From Acidimicrobiia bacterium (GTDB lineage Bacteria; Actinomycetota; Acidimicrobiia; Spongiisociales; UBA5794): DNA of 64,000 nucleotides. The notes under the pieces are model-generated. The model saw only the letters and a list, made by a program, of their open reading frames with translations, searched no databases and was not told where the DNA came from. A program made the position numbers and the translations under genes. The stretch spans positions 42,709-106,708 of the forward strand of contig DASWKR010000070.1 in NCBI GenBank assembly GCA_036396535.1, in the 5' to 3' direction. Shown here piece by piece: positions 35,714 through 46,767 of this stretch; positions within the stretch are counted from its first letter, which is position 1, and every line of letters starts with the position of its first letter.

Positions 35714-36916
35714 TCACATGTGATCGACGACTGCCCGGCCGAACTCGCTCGTCTTCACCTCGGTGGCGTCGTCCATCAGCCGGGCGAAGTCGTAGGTGAC
35801 GATGCGGTCGGAGATTGCGCCCTCCACGCCCCTGACGACCAGGTCGGCTGCCTCGGTCCAGCCCATGTAGCGCAGCATGATCTCGCCGGACAACGTCAGC
35901 GATCCCGGATTGACCTTGTCGAGTCCGGAGTACTTCGGGGCCGTGCCGTGGGTCGCCTCGAATATGGCGTGGCCCGTGACGTAGTTGATGTTGCCGCCGG
36001 GGGCGATCCCGATGCCGCCGACCTGGGCGGCGAGCGCATCCGAGATGTAGTCGCCGTTGAGGTTCATCGTGGCGATAACATCGTACTCGGCCGGCCTGGT
36101 GAGGATCTGCTGGAGGAAGGCGTCTGCGATGACGTCCTTGACGAGGACCTTGTCCCCCGGCTCGCCCTGGCAATCGTCCCACGAGACGGCCACCTCCGAG
36201 AACTCGTCGCGGGTCAGCTCGTAGCCCCAGTTTCGGAAGGCGCCCTCGGTGAACTTCATGATGTTGCCCTTGTGGACGAGCGTCACAGACTTGCGGCCGT
36301 GCTCGACGGCGTACTCGATGGCGGCACGGATGAGCCGTTTGGAGCCGCTCTCGGACAGCGGCTTGATCCCGAGACCCGAGTCGCGCTTGAAGTCCCAGTC
36401 GTACTGCACCTTCAGGAAGTCGAGGAGCTGCAGAGCGCCCGCCGAGCCGGCTTCGAGCTCCTTGCCTGCGTACACGTCCTCGGTCGCTTCACGGAAGATC
36501 ACCATGTCCACCAGCTCGGGGTGCTTCACCGGCGAGGGCACGCCCTTGTACCAACGGACTGGGCGAAACGTGACGTAGAGGTCGAGTACCTGGCGCAGCG
36601 CCACGTTGAGGCTGCGGATGCCTCCGCCGACCGGCGTGGTCAGCGGGCCCTTGATGCCGACGAGGTAGGTGCTGAAGGCTTCGAGGGTTGCGTCCGGCAG
36701 CCATTCACCGGTCGCATCGAAGGCCTTTTGGCCGGCGAGGACCTCCATCCAGGCGATGGATCGCCTCCCGCCGTATGCCTTCGCAACGGCAGCGTCGAGC
36801 ACCGCTTTCGAGGCGCGCCAGATGTCGGGGCCGATGCCGTCGCCCTCGATGAACGGGACGATCGGATCGTCGGGTACCACGAGCCCGTCCGGCCCCATCG
36901 TGATCGGCGTCGCCAT
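35714..36916 (-). CDS. icd: Isocitrate dehydrogenase (probably NADP)
   Basis: A 400-residue enzyme of the homodimeric, E. coli-like type. The N-terminal [12 protein letters not shown], the substrate segment [20 protein letters not shown], the phosphorylatable-serine region, [20 protein letters not shown] (metal-binding aspartates) and [10 protein letters not shown] are all in place. It converts isocitrate to 2-oxoglutarate and carbon dioxide. An AGGAGG site is just upstream of the ATG. icd and mdh are consecutive on the same strand and may share a transcript. Confidence 0.92.
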   Translation of the reverse strand: MATPITMGPDGLVVPDDPIVPFIEGDGIGPDIWRASKAVLDAAVAKAYGGRRSIAWMEVLAGQKAFDATGEWLPDATLEAFSTYLVGIKGPLTTPVGGGIRSLNVALRQVLDLYVTFRPVRWYKGVPSPVKHPELVDMVIFREATEDVYAGKELEAGSAGALQLLDFLKVQYDWDFKRDSGLGIKPLSESGSKRLIRAAIEYAVEHGRKSVTLVHKGNIMKFTEGAFRNWGYELTRDEFSEVAVSWDDCQGEPGDKVLVKDVIADAFLQQILTRPAEYDVIATMNLNGDYISDALAAQVGGIGIAPGGNINYVTGHAIFEATHGTAPKYSGLDKVNPGSLTLSGEIMLRYMGWTEAADLVVRGVEGAISDRIVTYDFARLMDDATEVKTSEFGRAVVDHM

Positions 36917-37026
36917 CTATGTACCTCCTCGGCGCCTCCTGGCGGCGTGGCGCTCAACTGTCAGGTGTAGCGGCGCTGAGCGTACCGTCGCGGCTTCCGG
37001 GCGAGGCCGACATCAGGCGGCCTCCC

Positions 37027-37887
37027 TCATCCGGCGCCTGCCGTTCGCTCTGCGGCGGCGACGGTGTTGGCGAGGAGCGACGCGATCGTCATCGGCCCGA
37101 CACCTCCTGGCACGGGTGTGATCGCCCCGGCGACTTCGGCGACCTCGTCGTATGCGCAGTCTCCGACGAGGCCCTCGCTGGTTCGGTTGACGCCGACGTC
37201 GACGACGGTGGCCCCCGGCTTGATGTGATCTGCGCCGAGGAAACGCGGTCGTCCAATGGCGACCACCAGGATGTCGGCCATCTTCGTGAGTGTGGCGAGC
37301 TCGGGTGTCCTGGAATGCGCCTGGACGACCGTGGCATCTGCCCCCTTGGCGCCGAGGAGGAGAGCGAGGGGCCTGCCGACCAGGAACGATCTGCCGACGA
37401 CGACGGCGAGCTTGCCGCTCGTCGGGATCTCGTAGTGCTCCAGGATCCGCATCACGCCGCGGGGAGTGGCGGGGAGCGGGCCCGGCCGATCGAGGAGGAG
37501 CATGCCGAGGTTGTACGGGTGCAGCCCGTCGGCGTCCTTCGATGGGGCGAGGGTCTCCACGGCGCGGTTGCCGTCGAGCCCGGGAGGCAGCGGGAGCTGA
37601 ACGATCATCCCGTCGACGGCCTCGTCGGCGTTCAGGTGGCGTATGAGCTCCTCGACCTCATCCTGTGAAGCGGTCGGGGGCAGGTGGTGGTCGAACGAGA
37701 GCATCCCGGCGGCCTCTGCTGCCCGGTGCTTGTTGCGCACGTAGACCGCCGAGGCGGGATCATCACCGACCATGACGGTCGCCAGCCCGACCGACTTCCC
37801 GCGCGACCCCAGAGCTGACACCCGGTCGGCGATGTCGGCGCGCACGGCGAGGGCCACCTCCTTGCCGGACAGAATGCGTGCGCTCAA
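37027..37887 (-). CDS. folD: Bifunctional methylene-THF dehydrogenase/cyclohydrolase FolD
   Basis: A 286-residue FolD. VRNKHRAAEAAGM contains the catalytic lysine, LPLPPGLDGNRAVETL and PSKDADGLHPYN the substrate site, VVVGRSFLVGRPLALLL the nucleotide motif and TPVPGGVGPMTIASLL the C-terminal signature. It interconverts methylene-, methenyl- and formyl-tetrahydrofolate, supplying the formyl group used by PurN and PurH upstream. The start is TTG, overlapping the purH stop (TTGA); no closer ATG or GTG fits. Confidence 0.92.
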   Translation of the reverse strand: MSARILSGKEVALAVRADIADRVSALGSRGKSVGLATVMVGDDPASAVYVRNKHRAAEAAGMLSFDHHLPPTASQDEVEELIRHLNADEAVDGMIVQLPLPPGLDGNRAVETLAPSKDADGLHPYNLGMLLLDRPGPLPATPRGVMRILEHYEIPTSGKLAVVVGRSFLVGRPLALLLGAKGADATVVQAHSRTPELATLTKMADILVVAIGRPRFLGADHIKPGATVVDVGVNRTSEGLVGDCAYDEVAEVAGAITPVPGGVGPMTIASLLANTVAAAERTAGAG

Positions 37888-39431
37888 TGCCTGAAATGCC
37901 TCCTGTGCGTGAACACCATCGCCATCGCATGCTCGTCTGCAGCCGCGATGACCTCGGCGTCGCGGCGCGACCCACCGGGCTGCGCCAGGGCGGTCACGCC
38001 CGCCTCGGCGAGTCGATCGAGCCCGTCCCGGAACGGGAGGAAGGCGTCGCTCGCCGCCACGGCACCGTCGGCACGGTCGCCGGCACGTGACAGCGCCCGC
38101 TCGGCGGCGCCGACCCGGCTCTGGTCGCCGGCTCCGATGCCGACAGCCGATCCGCCCGATGCGATGACGATGGCGTTCGACTTGGTGTGGGCGGCAACGA
38201 TCCACGCAAGCGTCAGGTCGGCCACCTCTCCGGGGGACGGCGTTCTCGTGGTGACCACCTCCCAAGTCTCGGGAAGCCGGCCTGCGAGCTCCAAGCCGAC
38301 GTCGTCGCGCTCCTGGATGAGCAGGCCGCGCTCGACGTGCCTCACCTCGTACTCACCGGGCGACGGCAGAGGAGCCTCGAGGAGGCGGAGGCTCTCCTTG
38401 CCTGCCATGGCGTCGAGCGCCGAGGCGTCGGCGGCCGGTGCGATCACGACCTCGACGAACCTCCCGGCGAGTGCCTGGGCGGCAGTGCCGTCGAGCGGGC
38501 GGTTGACGGCGACCACACCGCCGAACGCCGAGACCGGGTCACACTGCCACGCTTTCTCGACCGCCTCATCGAGCGTGCCCGCCACCGCCACGCCGCACGG
38601 GTTGGTGTGCTTGACGATGACGCAAGCCGGCTCGCCGAGGGCGTTGACGAGCGCCCACGCCGCCTCGGTGTCTGCGTAGTTGTTGAACGACATCTCCTTG
38701 CCCTGCACCTGGCGAACGAGCGTCCACCACGAGTCGCCTCCCCTCGTTCGGTAGATCGCCGCCCTCTGGTGAGGATTCTCGCCGTACCGGAGGGTGGCGT
38801 ACCGCTCCATTGGCAGCACCAGCGACTCCGGGAGCACCTCGCCTCTCGAGAGCCACTGCACGATCGCTGCGTCATAGGCCGACGTTCGACTGAAGGCGGC
38901 CCTGGCGAGCGACGCCCTGGTCTCGCTGGTGAGCCCGCCACCAGCCACCTCGGCTGCGACCTGCTCGTACTGGGTCTGGTCGGTGACGACCCCGACGTAC
39001 TCGTGGTTCTTGGCGGCGGCCCGGATCATGGCGGGCCCTCCGATGTCGATCTGCTCGATCGCCTCGGCGCGGGTGACGTCCGGTCGAGAGACCGTGACCT
39101 CGAAGGGGTAGAGATTGCACACCACGAGGTCGATCGGGACGATCTCGGCGGCTTCGAGGTCGGCGACGTGCGCTGGATCGTCGCGCTTGGCGAGGATGCC
39201 GCCATGGATCTTCGGATGGAGCGTCTTCACCCTGCCGCCGAGGATCTCCGGCGCACCGGTCACGTCCGACACCTTGGTCACCGGCAGGCCCCACGACTCG
39301 AGCGCTTCAGCCGTTCCGCCAGACGCCACGAGCACGACTCCGGCGGCGACGAGGCTCGACGCCAAGGCTTCCAGGCCGTGCTTGTCCCAAACCGAGACGA
39401 GCGCCCGGCGCACCGGACGGCGACTCGTCAC
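37884..39431 (-). CDS. purH: Bifunctional AICAR transformylase/IMP cyclohydrolase PurH
   Basis: About 515 residues. The N-terminal IMP cyclohydrolase domain has LVSVWDKHGLEALA and GGRVKTLHPKIHGGIL; the C-terminal transformylase domain has RYGENPHQRAAIYR, SFNNYADTEAAW and KHTNPCGVA (catalytic Lys-His). It carries out the last two steps of IMP synthesis. The GTG at 39431 overlaps the purN stop (GTGA) and has GGGAG before it; an ATG at 39443 without a ribosome-binding site is the alternative. Confidence 0.93.
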   Translation of the reverse strand: MTSRRPVRRALVSVWDKHGLEALASSLVAAGVVLVASGGTAEALESWGLPVTKVSDVTGAPEILGGRVKTLHPKIHGGILAKRDDPAHVADLEAAEIVPIDLVVCNLYPFEVTVSRPDVTRAEAIEQIDIGGPAMIRAAAKNHEYVGVVTDQTQYEQVAAEVAGGGLTSETRASLARAAFSRTSAYDAAIVQWLSRGEVLPESLVLPMERYATLRYGENPHQRAAIYRTRGGDSWWTLVRQVQGKEMSFNNYADTEAAWALVNALGEPACVIVKHTNPCGVAVAGTLDEAVEKAWQCDPVSAFGGVVAVNRPLDGTAAQALAGRFVEVVIAPAADASALDAMAGKESLRLLEAPLPSPGEYEVRHVERGLLIQERDDVGLELAGRLPETWEVVTTRTPSPGEVADLTLAWIVAAHTKSNAIVIASGGSAVGIGAGDQSRVGAAERALSRAGDRADGAVAASDAFLPFRDGLDRLAEAGVTALAQPGGSRRDAEVIAAADEHAMAMVFTHRRHFRH

Positions 39432-40048
39432 GCCGTCTCCCATACGACGGAGCGACCCTCGATCGCCAGCCTGTCTGCCGCGAACGCCTGGACGACCTGT
39501 GGATAGACCCGATGCTCCACGTGCTGGATCCTCGCCTGGAGCGTCGCCCGGGTGTCGTCTTCGAGAACCGGCACGGCTTCCTGGGCGATGATCGGTCCGT
39601 GGTCGACCTGCTCCTCGGCGAAGTGCACCGTGACGCCCGTCACCTTGACACCGTGCGCCAGTGCGTCCCCGACGGCATCGGCACCCGGGAAGGACGGCAG
39701 CAGGCTGGGATGGATGTTGATGACCGCCGCCGGGAACCGGGCCATCGCCTCGGGGGCCAGCACCCGCATGAACCCGGCCAGCACGAGAGCCGATGCGCCG
39801 TGTTCGTCGACGACGTCGCAGACCGCCTTGGTGAACGCCTCCCTGTTCGGCTGGTCACGCCAGTCGACCACGACGGCAGGGACGCCTGCCGCCGAGGCCC
39901 GGCCGAGGGCACCGACCTTCGGGCGGTCCGAGACGACGACCGCGACTCGGAACGCAGACGTCGGATCGTGCGACCAGTCGAGGAGCGCCTGCAGGTTGGT
40001 ACCCGACCCGGACACGAGAACGGCGATCGGCTTGCGAGGTGCTGTCAT
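39428..40048 (-). CDS. purN: Phosphoribosylglycinamide formyltransferase PurN
   Basis: A 206-residue GAR transformylase. VLVSGSGTNLQALLD binds the phosphate, LAGFMRVLAP and NIHPSLLPSFPG (catalytic Asn-His) form the active site, and VHFAEEQVDHGPIIAQ carries the catalytic aspartate. It uses 10-formyl-tetrahydrofolate. It heads the purN-purH-folD unit with overlapping junctions. Confidence 0.94.
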   Translation of the reverse strand: MTAPRKPIAVLVSGSGTNLQALLDWSHDPTSAFRVAVVVSDRPKVGALGRASAAGVPAVVVDWRDQPNREAFTKAVCDVVDEHGASALVLAGFMRVLAPEAMARFPAAVINIHPSLLPSFPGADAVGDALAHGVKVTGVTVHFAEEQVDHGPIIAQEAVPVLEDDTRATLQARIQHVEHRVYPQVVQAFAADRLAIEGRSVVWETA

Positions 40049-40060
40049 GCGTCCGGCAGC

Positions 40061-40939
40061 CTATCGGCGGGGATGCCGGGTGAAGAAGTCCCAAATCGAC
40101 CTGGTGGCGTCGATCGACGAGGTGGACCGAGGGGCTCGCTCACCATCCCTGGTCCCCGGCCAGCCGTGGCCGCCGCCGTCGACCAGGTGCAGCACGACCG
40201 AGGCGTCGCCGGCGCATTCGCCCCACGACAGCGTGGTGACGTCGCCCGCCACCGCCTCGACGACCTCGCCCGTGCAATCGTCGCGGCCTGCCCAGTCCTC
40301 AGCCCATTGATGCACCGGGGGAAGCAGCCCTCCGATCCCGTCGATCGGAACCGTCGCGTCCTCCGTGCCCTGGAAGGCGATCACCGAGACGGAACGACTC
40401 GGAGAGCACGGCACCGAGAAGAAGAAGGCGCCGGCGACCGTGCCGATGGCGGCGACCAGGTCGGCGGCGTCGCAGGCGAGCCGATGCGCCAACCCCCCGC
40501 CGTTCGAGAACCCGGTCACGTACACAGATCTCTCGTCGACCGGCACCCGCTCGGCGACGGCGGCGACGAGGGCTCGTACGAATCCGACGTCGTCGACGGT
40601 CGCTTGGTCACCGGGAGACGAGTCCCACACGGGGATGCCGCCGAGTGCCGCCGGTTGCACGACGACGAATCCCTCTTCGGCGCCGAGGGCCGACATACCC
40701 GTGAGGGCGTCCTGCGACTCGGGCGACGATGCCAGGCCGTGCAGGTCGACGACGAGCGCCATCGGCTCTGAACCTGGGTCGGGCACGTGGACGAGATAGG
40801 GGCGGGTCGTACCGTCGTGCTCGAGGGTCCAGGTGTACGTGCCCGGCTCGACGCCCGCCGTCCGATCCGAGGCGCACGCCGCCAGGCTCGAGGCCGCCAG
40901 AGCGACGAAGGCGACCAGCCTCGTCAGTTGCCTCGCCAC
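40061..40939 (-). CDS. Secreted LpqC-type esterase lipoprotein
   Basis: A 292-residue alpha/beta hydrolase of the polyhydroxybutyrate depolymerase-like (LpqC) family. The N-terminal signal peptide ends in a lipobox (LAASSLAAC). The nucleophile is in YVTGFSNGGGLAH, the acid in FQGTEDATVP and the histidine in GGGHGWPG. It probably hydrolyses esters outside the membrane; related enzymes include feruloyl esterases and PHB depolymerases. The GTG at 40939 overlaps the upstream gene by 16 bp; no good ribosome-binding site is visible. Confidence 0.8.
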   Translation of the reverse strand: MARQLTRLVAFVALAASSLAACASDRTAGVEPGTYTWTLEHDGTTRPYLVHVPDPGSEPMALVVDLHGLASSPESQDALTGMSALGAEEGFVVVQPAALGGIPVWDSSPGDQATVDDVGFVRALVAAVAERVPVDERSVYVTGFSNGGGLAHRLACDAADLVAAIGTVAGAFFFSVPCSPSRSVSVIAFQGTEDATVPIDGIGGLLPPVHQWAEDWAGRDDCTGEVVEAVAGDVTTLSWGECAGDASVVLHLVDGGGHGWPGTRDGERAPRSTSSIDATRSIWDFFTRHPRR

Positions 40940-41754
40940 CCGCCGCGGGGGGCGAAGGCGGCCGAGAACACCTGCGGGGCGTAGAAACCGCCCGGCACCG
41001 ACCCGTCGGCGGCGTAGTGGTAGAGCGCCGTCTGGAAGATGCCGCTCAACGTGGCGAGCACGAGGCTGACGGCCACGGCCCACACGATGCCGAGCACGAG
41101 CAACGCGATCGATCCCGAGGAGGCGCCGAGCCCGAAGAGCAGCAACCCGGGGATCATGGCGGCGAACCCGAGAAGCCCGAATCCGACCTGGGCCGCGAGA
41201 TTCTCTCCCCAGGTGCGCCGGAAGAGGTTGGTCGAGCGCTTGACGGCGTCCCCGACCCCGATGCCTTCGATCACGATGATCGGGAGCACCAGGAACGTGA
41301 CGACGCTCCACGCCATCCCGATGAAGCCGATGACGATCCGACCGACGACCCCGGAGCGCTCCTCGATCGCTCTGAGGATCAGCGACACCGTCGCCGAGAC
41401 GAGCGCCCACGGCAGGATCTTCCCGGCTTTGGATGCGGCACCCCGCAGGGCGCTGCCAACCGTCGGGTCGCCTCCGTTGAGCCGCTCGTGGGTCGCGCAG
41501 ACGAGGGCGGCGTTGAAGAAGATCGTGATGTACGAGAGCACGACGTACAGCAAGAACAACATGACGTAGCCGCCCGTGCTCACCGAGTCGGCGGAGTCGG
41601 CGATGGCGAGCGTCCGCAGGGGGACGAAGAACGTCGCGACGATGGTGATGCTCGCCAGGCCGGACAGGAGCGGAAGCACGACGAGCTCCTTGTCCGCCTT
41701 GAGGACCCGTAGCGAGGATTTGGCGATCTCGATGGTTGCGCTGATGCGATTCAT
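40924..41754 (-). CDS. DUF6159-like multi-pass membrane protein
   Basis: A 276-residue membrane protein with about six helices, a short cytoplasmic N-terminus ([20 protein letters not shown]) and a hydrophilic C-terminus. The pattern fits the DUF6159 family, whose function is unknown. The ATG at 41754 is chosen because the preceding open frame lacks a family-like N-terminus. It overlaps the esterase gene downstream, so the two are probably one transcript. Confidence 0.65.
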   Translation of the reverse strand: MNRISATIEIAKSSLRVLKADKELVVLPLLSGLASITIVATFFVPLRTLAIADSADSVSTGGYVMLFLLYVVLSYITIFFNAALVCATHERLNGGDPTVGSALRGAASKAGKILPWALVSATVSLILRAIEERSGVVGRIVIGFIGMAWSVVTFLVLPIIVIEGIGVGDAVKRSTNLFRRTWGENLAAQVGFGLLGFAAMIPGLLLFGLGASSGSIALLVLGIVWAVAVSLVLATLSGIFQTALYHYAADGSVPGGFYAPQVFSAAFAPRGGWRGN

Positions 41755-41853
41755 GCGGACATCGTAAACGCGACGCCCCGCGGGCGGGTCGGAACCGTTC
41801 TTGCGTCCCACCGTCGCGTACATGCGACAGGGGGACGCCGGAACGGTCCGGGG

Positions 41854-42776
<923 letters not shown>

Positions 42777-42780
<4 letters not shown>

Positions 42781-44009
42781 CCGGCTGTTCCGACGAGCTC
42801 GACGATCTTCTGCGCTCCGTCCTTCATGTCGTCGGCGCTGACGACGTTGAAGCCGGACTGGTCGAGGATCTGCTTGCCGAGGTCGACGTTGGTGCCTTCG
42901 AGCCTGACGACGAGCGGGACTTGCAGCCCGACCTCTTCGACCGCTTCGACGACGCCGCTGGCGATCGTGTCACAGCGCATGATCCCGCCGAATATGTTCA
43001 CGAAGATGCCCTCGACCCCCGGGTCGGCGGTGATGATCTTGAACGCCTCGGTGATCTTCTCGGCGGTCGCCCCTCCTCCGACGTCGAGGAAGTTCGCCGG
43101 CTCGCCCCCGAAGTACTTGATGATGTCCATCGTTGCCATGGCGAGGCCCGCCCCGTTCACCATGCACCCGATCGTGCCGTCGAGCTTGATGAAGCTGAGG
43201 TCGTGCTCGGACGCCGCCAGCTCCGCCGGGTCTTCCTCGCCGACGTCCCTCATCTCGACGACGTCCGGGTGCCGGTAGAGGGCGTTGTTCTCGAAGCTCA
43301 TCTTGCCGTCGAGAGCCAACACGTCTCCTGCCGTCGTCACGACGAGCGGGTTGATCTCGACGAGGTCGGTGTCCAGGTCGACTGCGGCTTCGGCGAGAGC
43401 CATGAGGAAGCGCACTCCGTTGCGGTGGGTGTCGCCTTCCAGGCCGAGGCCGCTCGCCAGCCTGGCCGCCTGGAACGTGAGAAGCCCGAACGCCGGATCG
43501 ACCTCGACCCTCAGGATCTTCTCCGGCGAATGCGCAGCCACCTCCTCGATCTCGGTGCCTCCCTCGGTCGACGCCATCACGACGTTCCGGCCGGCTGCCC
43601 GGTCGAGGAGCACCGATACGTAGAGCTCCCTGTCGATATCGACGCCCTGTTCGACGTAGAGCCGGTTCACCTGCTTGCCGTCGTGGCCCGTCTGGACGGT
43701 GACGAGCGTCGAGCCGAGCATCCTGGACGCCAACGACTCGACGGCGCGCTCGGCAGCCTCGAGGCCACCCTCGGCGCCGGCCGTGACCACGTTCACCCCG
43801 CCCAGGTCCGGATGCTCTTTGAAGCGCCCTTTGCCGCGCCCCCCGGCGTGGATCTGTGACTTCACGACGACGACAGGGTTGCCCGTCTCCTCGACGAGCG
43901 GGCGCACCGCTGCGACCGCCTCTGCCACCGACGCGGCCACCGCCCCGAGCGGAACCGGGATACCACGAGCCGCCATCAGCTGCTTCGCTTGGTACTCGTG
44001 GATCTTCAA
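42777..44009 (-). CDS. sucC: Succinyl-CoA synthetase beta subunit SucC
   Basis: A 410-residue ATP-grasp subunit beginning [34 protein letters not shown] binds nucleotide, [11 protein letters not shown] and [16 protein letters not shown] follow, and [10 protein letters not shown] is near the C-terminus. It is about 20 residues longer than usual, with an insertion near residue 185. The TTG start has GGAGGG four bases before it and overlaps the stop of the B12-binding gene (TTGA). The extra ATG 30 nt upstream lies inside that gene. Confidence 0.94.
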
Positions 44010-44401
44010 CCTTCCCTCCGAAGGTTGGCGTGAACCCACTCCGAGATCTCCGAGAGCGGCGTTCCGGGCGTGAAGATCTCCGACATGCCCTTCTCCTTCA
44101 GCTTCGGGATGTCCTCCTCCGGGATGATCCCGCCGCCGAACACGACGACGTCGCCTGCCCCTCGTTCGTCGAGGAGATCCACGACTCTCGGGAAGAGCGT
44201 CATGTGGGCGCCGGACAGGACGGAGAGCCCGACACCGTCGACGTCCTCTTGGATCGCCGTCTCGACGATCTGCTCCGGTGTCTGGTGGAGGCCCGAGTAG
44301 ATCACCTCACAGCCGGCGTCGCGCAGCGCTCTGGCGACCACCTTGGCGCCACGGTCGTGGCCATCGAGGCCCGGCTTGGCGATGAGCACGCGAGGGGGCA
44401 T
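44006..44401 (-). CDS. Stand-alone B12-binding subunit of methylmalonyl-CoA mutase
   Basis: A 131-residue protein equivalent to the C-terminal cobalamin domain of acyl-CoA mutases. [18 protein letters not shown] holds the base-off DxHxxG motif with the cobalt-binding histidine, LSVLSGAHM the second contact and [14 protein letters not shown] the third. With a separate catalytic subunit (not in this window) it would convert methylmalonyl-CoA to succinyl-CoA. Overlap with sucC places mutase and succinyl-CoA synthetase in one transcript. A B12 domain of a related mutase (ethylmalonyl or isobutyryl type) is the alternative. Confidence 0.88.
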   Translation of the reverse strand: MPPRVLIAKPGLDGHDRGAKVVARALRDAGCEVIYSGLHQTPEQIVETAIQEDVDGVGLSVLSGAHMTLFPRVVDLLDERGAGDVVVFGGGIIPEEDIPKLKEKGMSEIFTPGTPLSEISEWVHANLRREG

Positions 44402-44447
44402 GAGCCGGAAGGTTAGCGGGGGGCCGCAGTGCGCCTCGGGGCGCCGT

Positions 44448-46631
44448 TCACACCCGCTCTAGTGGTGCCCACGCCAAGAGGAGGCGCTTGACCCCCTCGT
44501 GATCGAATCGGATGTACGCCTCGGCGCTGTCGCCGGCGCCGACGACCTGCTGGACGACGCCGTTGCCCCAGTGGGCGTGCTGCACCCTGTCCCCGGCCGT
44601 GATGTCCGTGCCGGCAAGCGTCTTCGTCGGACCGGACGATCGCTCGATGGCCGGGTTGCGCTTCTCGCGCTTCGCTTTCACCGTGAGGCTCCCCGGGATC
44701 TCACGCAAGAAGCGGCTCTCCGGGTTGTAGTTCGTGCCGCCCCACAGGTTGCGGCTCCACGCCCTCGTCAGGAAGAGGCGATCCATGGCCCTCGTGATCC
44801 CGACGTAGCACAGCCTGCGTTCCTCCTCGAGCTCGGCCGGCTCGCCGAGCGAGCGCATGTGGGGGAACACCCCGTCTTCCAGTCCGGTGATGAAGACAAC
44901 CGGGAACTCGAGTCCCTTGGCATTGTGGAGCGTCATGAGCGTCACCGATTCGGAGTCGTCGAGGTGGTCGACGTCCGTGACGAGGCTGATCGACTCGAGG
45001 AACATCTCGGCGCGGCGCAGCCCGTCGGCCTCTGCCCAGTCGGCGACGCCGACGGCGAGCGGCCCGCTCTCCTCGAAGTCGGCGGCGGCGGAGACGAGCT
45101 CCTTGAGGTTCTCCTCCCTCCCCAGCGCCTCGATGGACCGCTCCGAGCGCACCATGTCCATGTAGCCGCTCATGTCGAGGATCGCCTCGAGAGCGCTGCG
45201 AGGACCCGTCTCGGCGACCTCGCGCAGGTGGTGCATGAGCCCGACGAAGTCGGCGATCGATCGCTGCGCCCTCGCCGACAGGCGGTCGTTGTCGTCCGCT
45301 CGCTGGAGCGCCTCCCAGAACCCGATCCGGTGTGCCTCGGCGTAGCGGTCGACGTGGCCGACGCTCGTGTCCCCGATTGCCCGCTTCGGCGTGTTGATGA
45401 CCCTCTTCATGGAGACCGTGTCGGCGGGGTTGACGATCGCCCGCAGGTAGCCGAGCACGTCTTTGACCTCGCGCCTGTCGTAGTACTTGAGGCCGCCGAT
45501 CACCTGGTACGGCAGGCCGAACTTGACGAAGAGCTCCTCGATGACGCGGCTCTGTGCGTTCGTCCTGTAGAACACGGCCACGTCGCTGAGCGGCCGTCCT
45601 CGTTTCTCGAGGTCTGCGATCTGCTCGGCGACGAATCCGGCCTCGTCGTGCTCGTCCTGCGCCTCGAAGGTGACGATCGGCTCGCCTCCGCTCGTGACCG
45701 TCCACAGCCTCTTCGGCTTGCGGTTCATGTTGTTCAGGATCACCGCGTTCGCCGCGTCGAGGATGGTCTGCGTCGAGCGGTAGTTCTGCTCGAGGAGGAT
45801 GATCCTGGCGTCTGGGAAGTCCTTCTCGAACTCCATGATGTTGCGCAGGTCGGCGCCCCGCCACCGGTAGATGCTCTGGTCGCTGTCTCCGACGACGCAC
45901 AGATTGCCGTGCGAAGCCGTCAGCAGCTTCACGAGCATGTACTGGGCGTGGTTCGTGTCCTGGTACTCGTCGACGAGGACGTACCGAAAGCGCTGCTGGT
46001 AGTGCTCGAGGACGTCGGGGAACGCCTGGAAGAGCTCGACCGTGAGCATGATGATGTCGTCGAAGTCGACGGCGGACGCTTCGACGAGGCGCTGCTGATA
46101 GAGCCGGTACACGTCTGCGATCTTCTCGTGGTAGAAGCCGTTACCGGTGCCGGCGAACGTCTCGAAGTCGATCAACTCGTTCTTGGCGCTCGAGATAGCG
46201 GCTCGGATGTTGCGCGGTGGGAAACGCTTCGAGTCGAGGTCGAGGTCACGAACGCACAGCGTCACGAGCCGCAACGAGTCGGCTTCGTCGTAGATGGAGA
46301 ACGACGAGCGGTAGCCGAGCCGAGGGGCTTCCCTGCGCAGGATCCGGCCGCAGGCGCTGTGGAATGTCGACACCCACATGTCGCGGGCGACGGGTCCAAC
46401 GAGGGCGCCGACGCGCTCCTTCATCTCGGCAGCCGCCTTGTTCGTGAACGTGATCGCCAGGATGGCGAAGGGCGATACGTCGTGATCGCGGATCAGGTGG
46501 CCGACGCGGCGGGTGAGCACCCTCGTCTTGCCGGAACCCGCCCCGGCGACGACGAGGACCGGGCCGTCGACGGCTGCCACGGCCTCGCGCTGTGACGGGT
46601 TGAGGTCCTCGAGCAGGGGGGAGTCGATCAT
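44448..46631 (-). CDS. pcrA: UvrD/PcrA-family 3-prime to 5-prime DNA helicase
   Basis: A 727-residue superfamily 1A helicase. Motif I is [12 protein letters not shown], motif [14 protein letters not shown], motif [17 protein letters not shown], motif IV EQNYRS, motif [12 protein letters not shown] and motif [12 protein letters not shown]. The C-terminus carries the PcrA-type [16 protein letters not shown]udor-like segment. It unwinds DNA in repair and removes stalled polymerase or recombinase. It is preceded by 132 bp without another gene. Confidence 0.94.
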   Translation of the reverse strand: MIDSPLLEDLNPSQREAVAAVDGPVLVVAGAGSGKTRVLTRRVGHLIRDHDVSPFAILAITFTNKAAAEMKERVGALVGPVARDMWVSTFHSACGRILRREAPRLGYRSSFSIYDEADSLRLVTLCVRDLDLDSKRFPPRNIRAAISSAKNELIDFETFAGTGNGFYHEKIADVYRLYQQRLVEASAVDFDDIIMLTVELFQAFPDVLEHYQQRFRYVLVDEYQDTNHAQYMLVKLLTASHGNLCVVGDSDQSIYRWRGADLRNIMEFEKDFPDARIILLEQNYRSTQTILDAANAVILNNMNRKPKRLWTVTSGGEPIVTFEAQDEHDEAGFVAEQIADLEKRGRPLSDVAVFYRTNAQSRVIEELFVKFGLPYQVIGGLKYYDRREVKDVLGYLRAIVNPADTVSMKRVINTPKRAIGDTSVGHVDRYAEAHRIGFWEALQRADDNDRLSARAQRSIADFVGLMHHLREVAETGPRSALEAILDMSGYMDMVRSERSIEALGREENLKELVSAAADFEESGPLAVGVADWAEADGLRRAEMFLESISLVTDVDHLDDSESVTLMTLHNAKGLEFPVVFITGLEDGVFPHMRSLGEPAELEEERRLCYVGITRAMDRLFLTRAWSRNLWGGTNYNPESRFLREIPGSLTVKAKREKRNPAIERSSGPTKTLAGTDITAGDRVQHAHWGNGVVQQVVGAGDSAEAYIRFDHEGVKRLLLAWAPLERV

Positions 46632-46747
46632 TCGAAGCCAGAAGTATACGGGCGGGCCGGCCCTGAACTACAAGAGTGAGATTCCCCGCTGGGTGCACCC
46701 GTCACCGCGGGCTGCGAACGGAGTCTCGCCGCGGACGATGCCGACGG

Positions 46748-46767
46748 GTAGCGCTCGCCGGCGCTAC
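46748..46767 (-). terminator. Hairpin at the end of the CheA-like gene
   Basis: GTAGCGC (46748-46754) and GCGCTAC (46761-46767) form a perfect seven-base stem with a six-base loop that overlaps the stop codon of the leftward CheA-like gene. There is no T-run, so termination is tentative. The rest of the 132-bp gap to pcrA shows nothing else I can name. Confidence 0.35.
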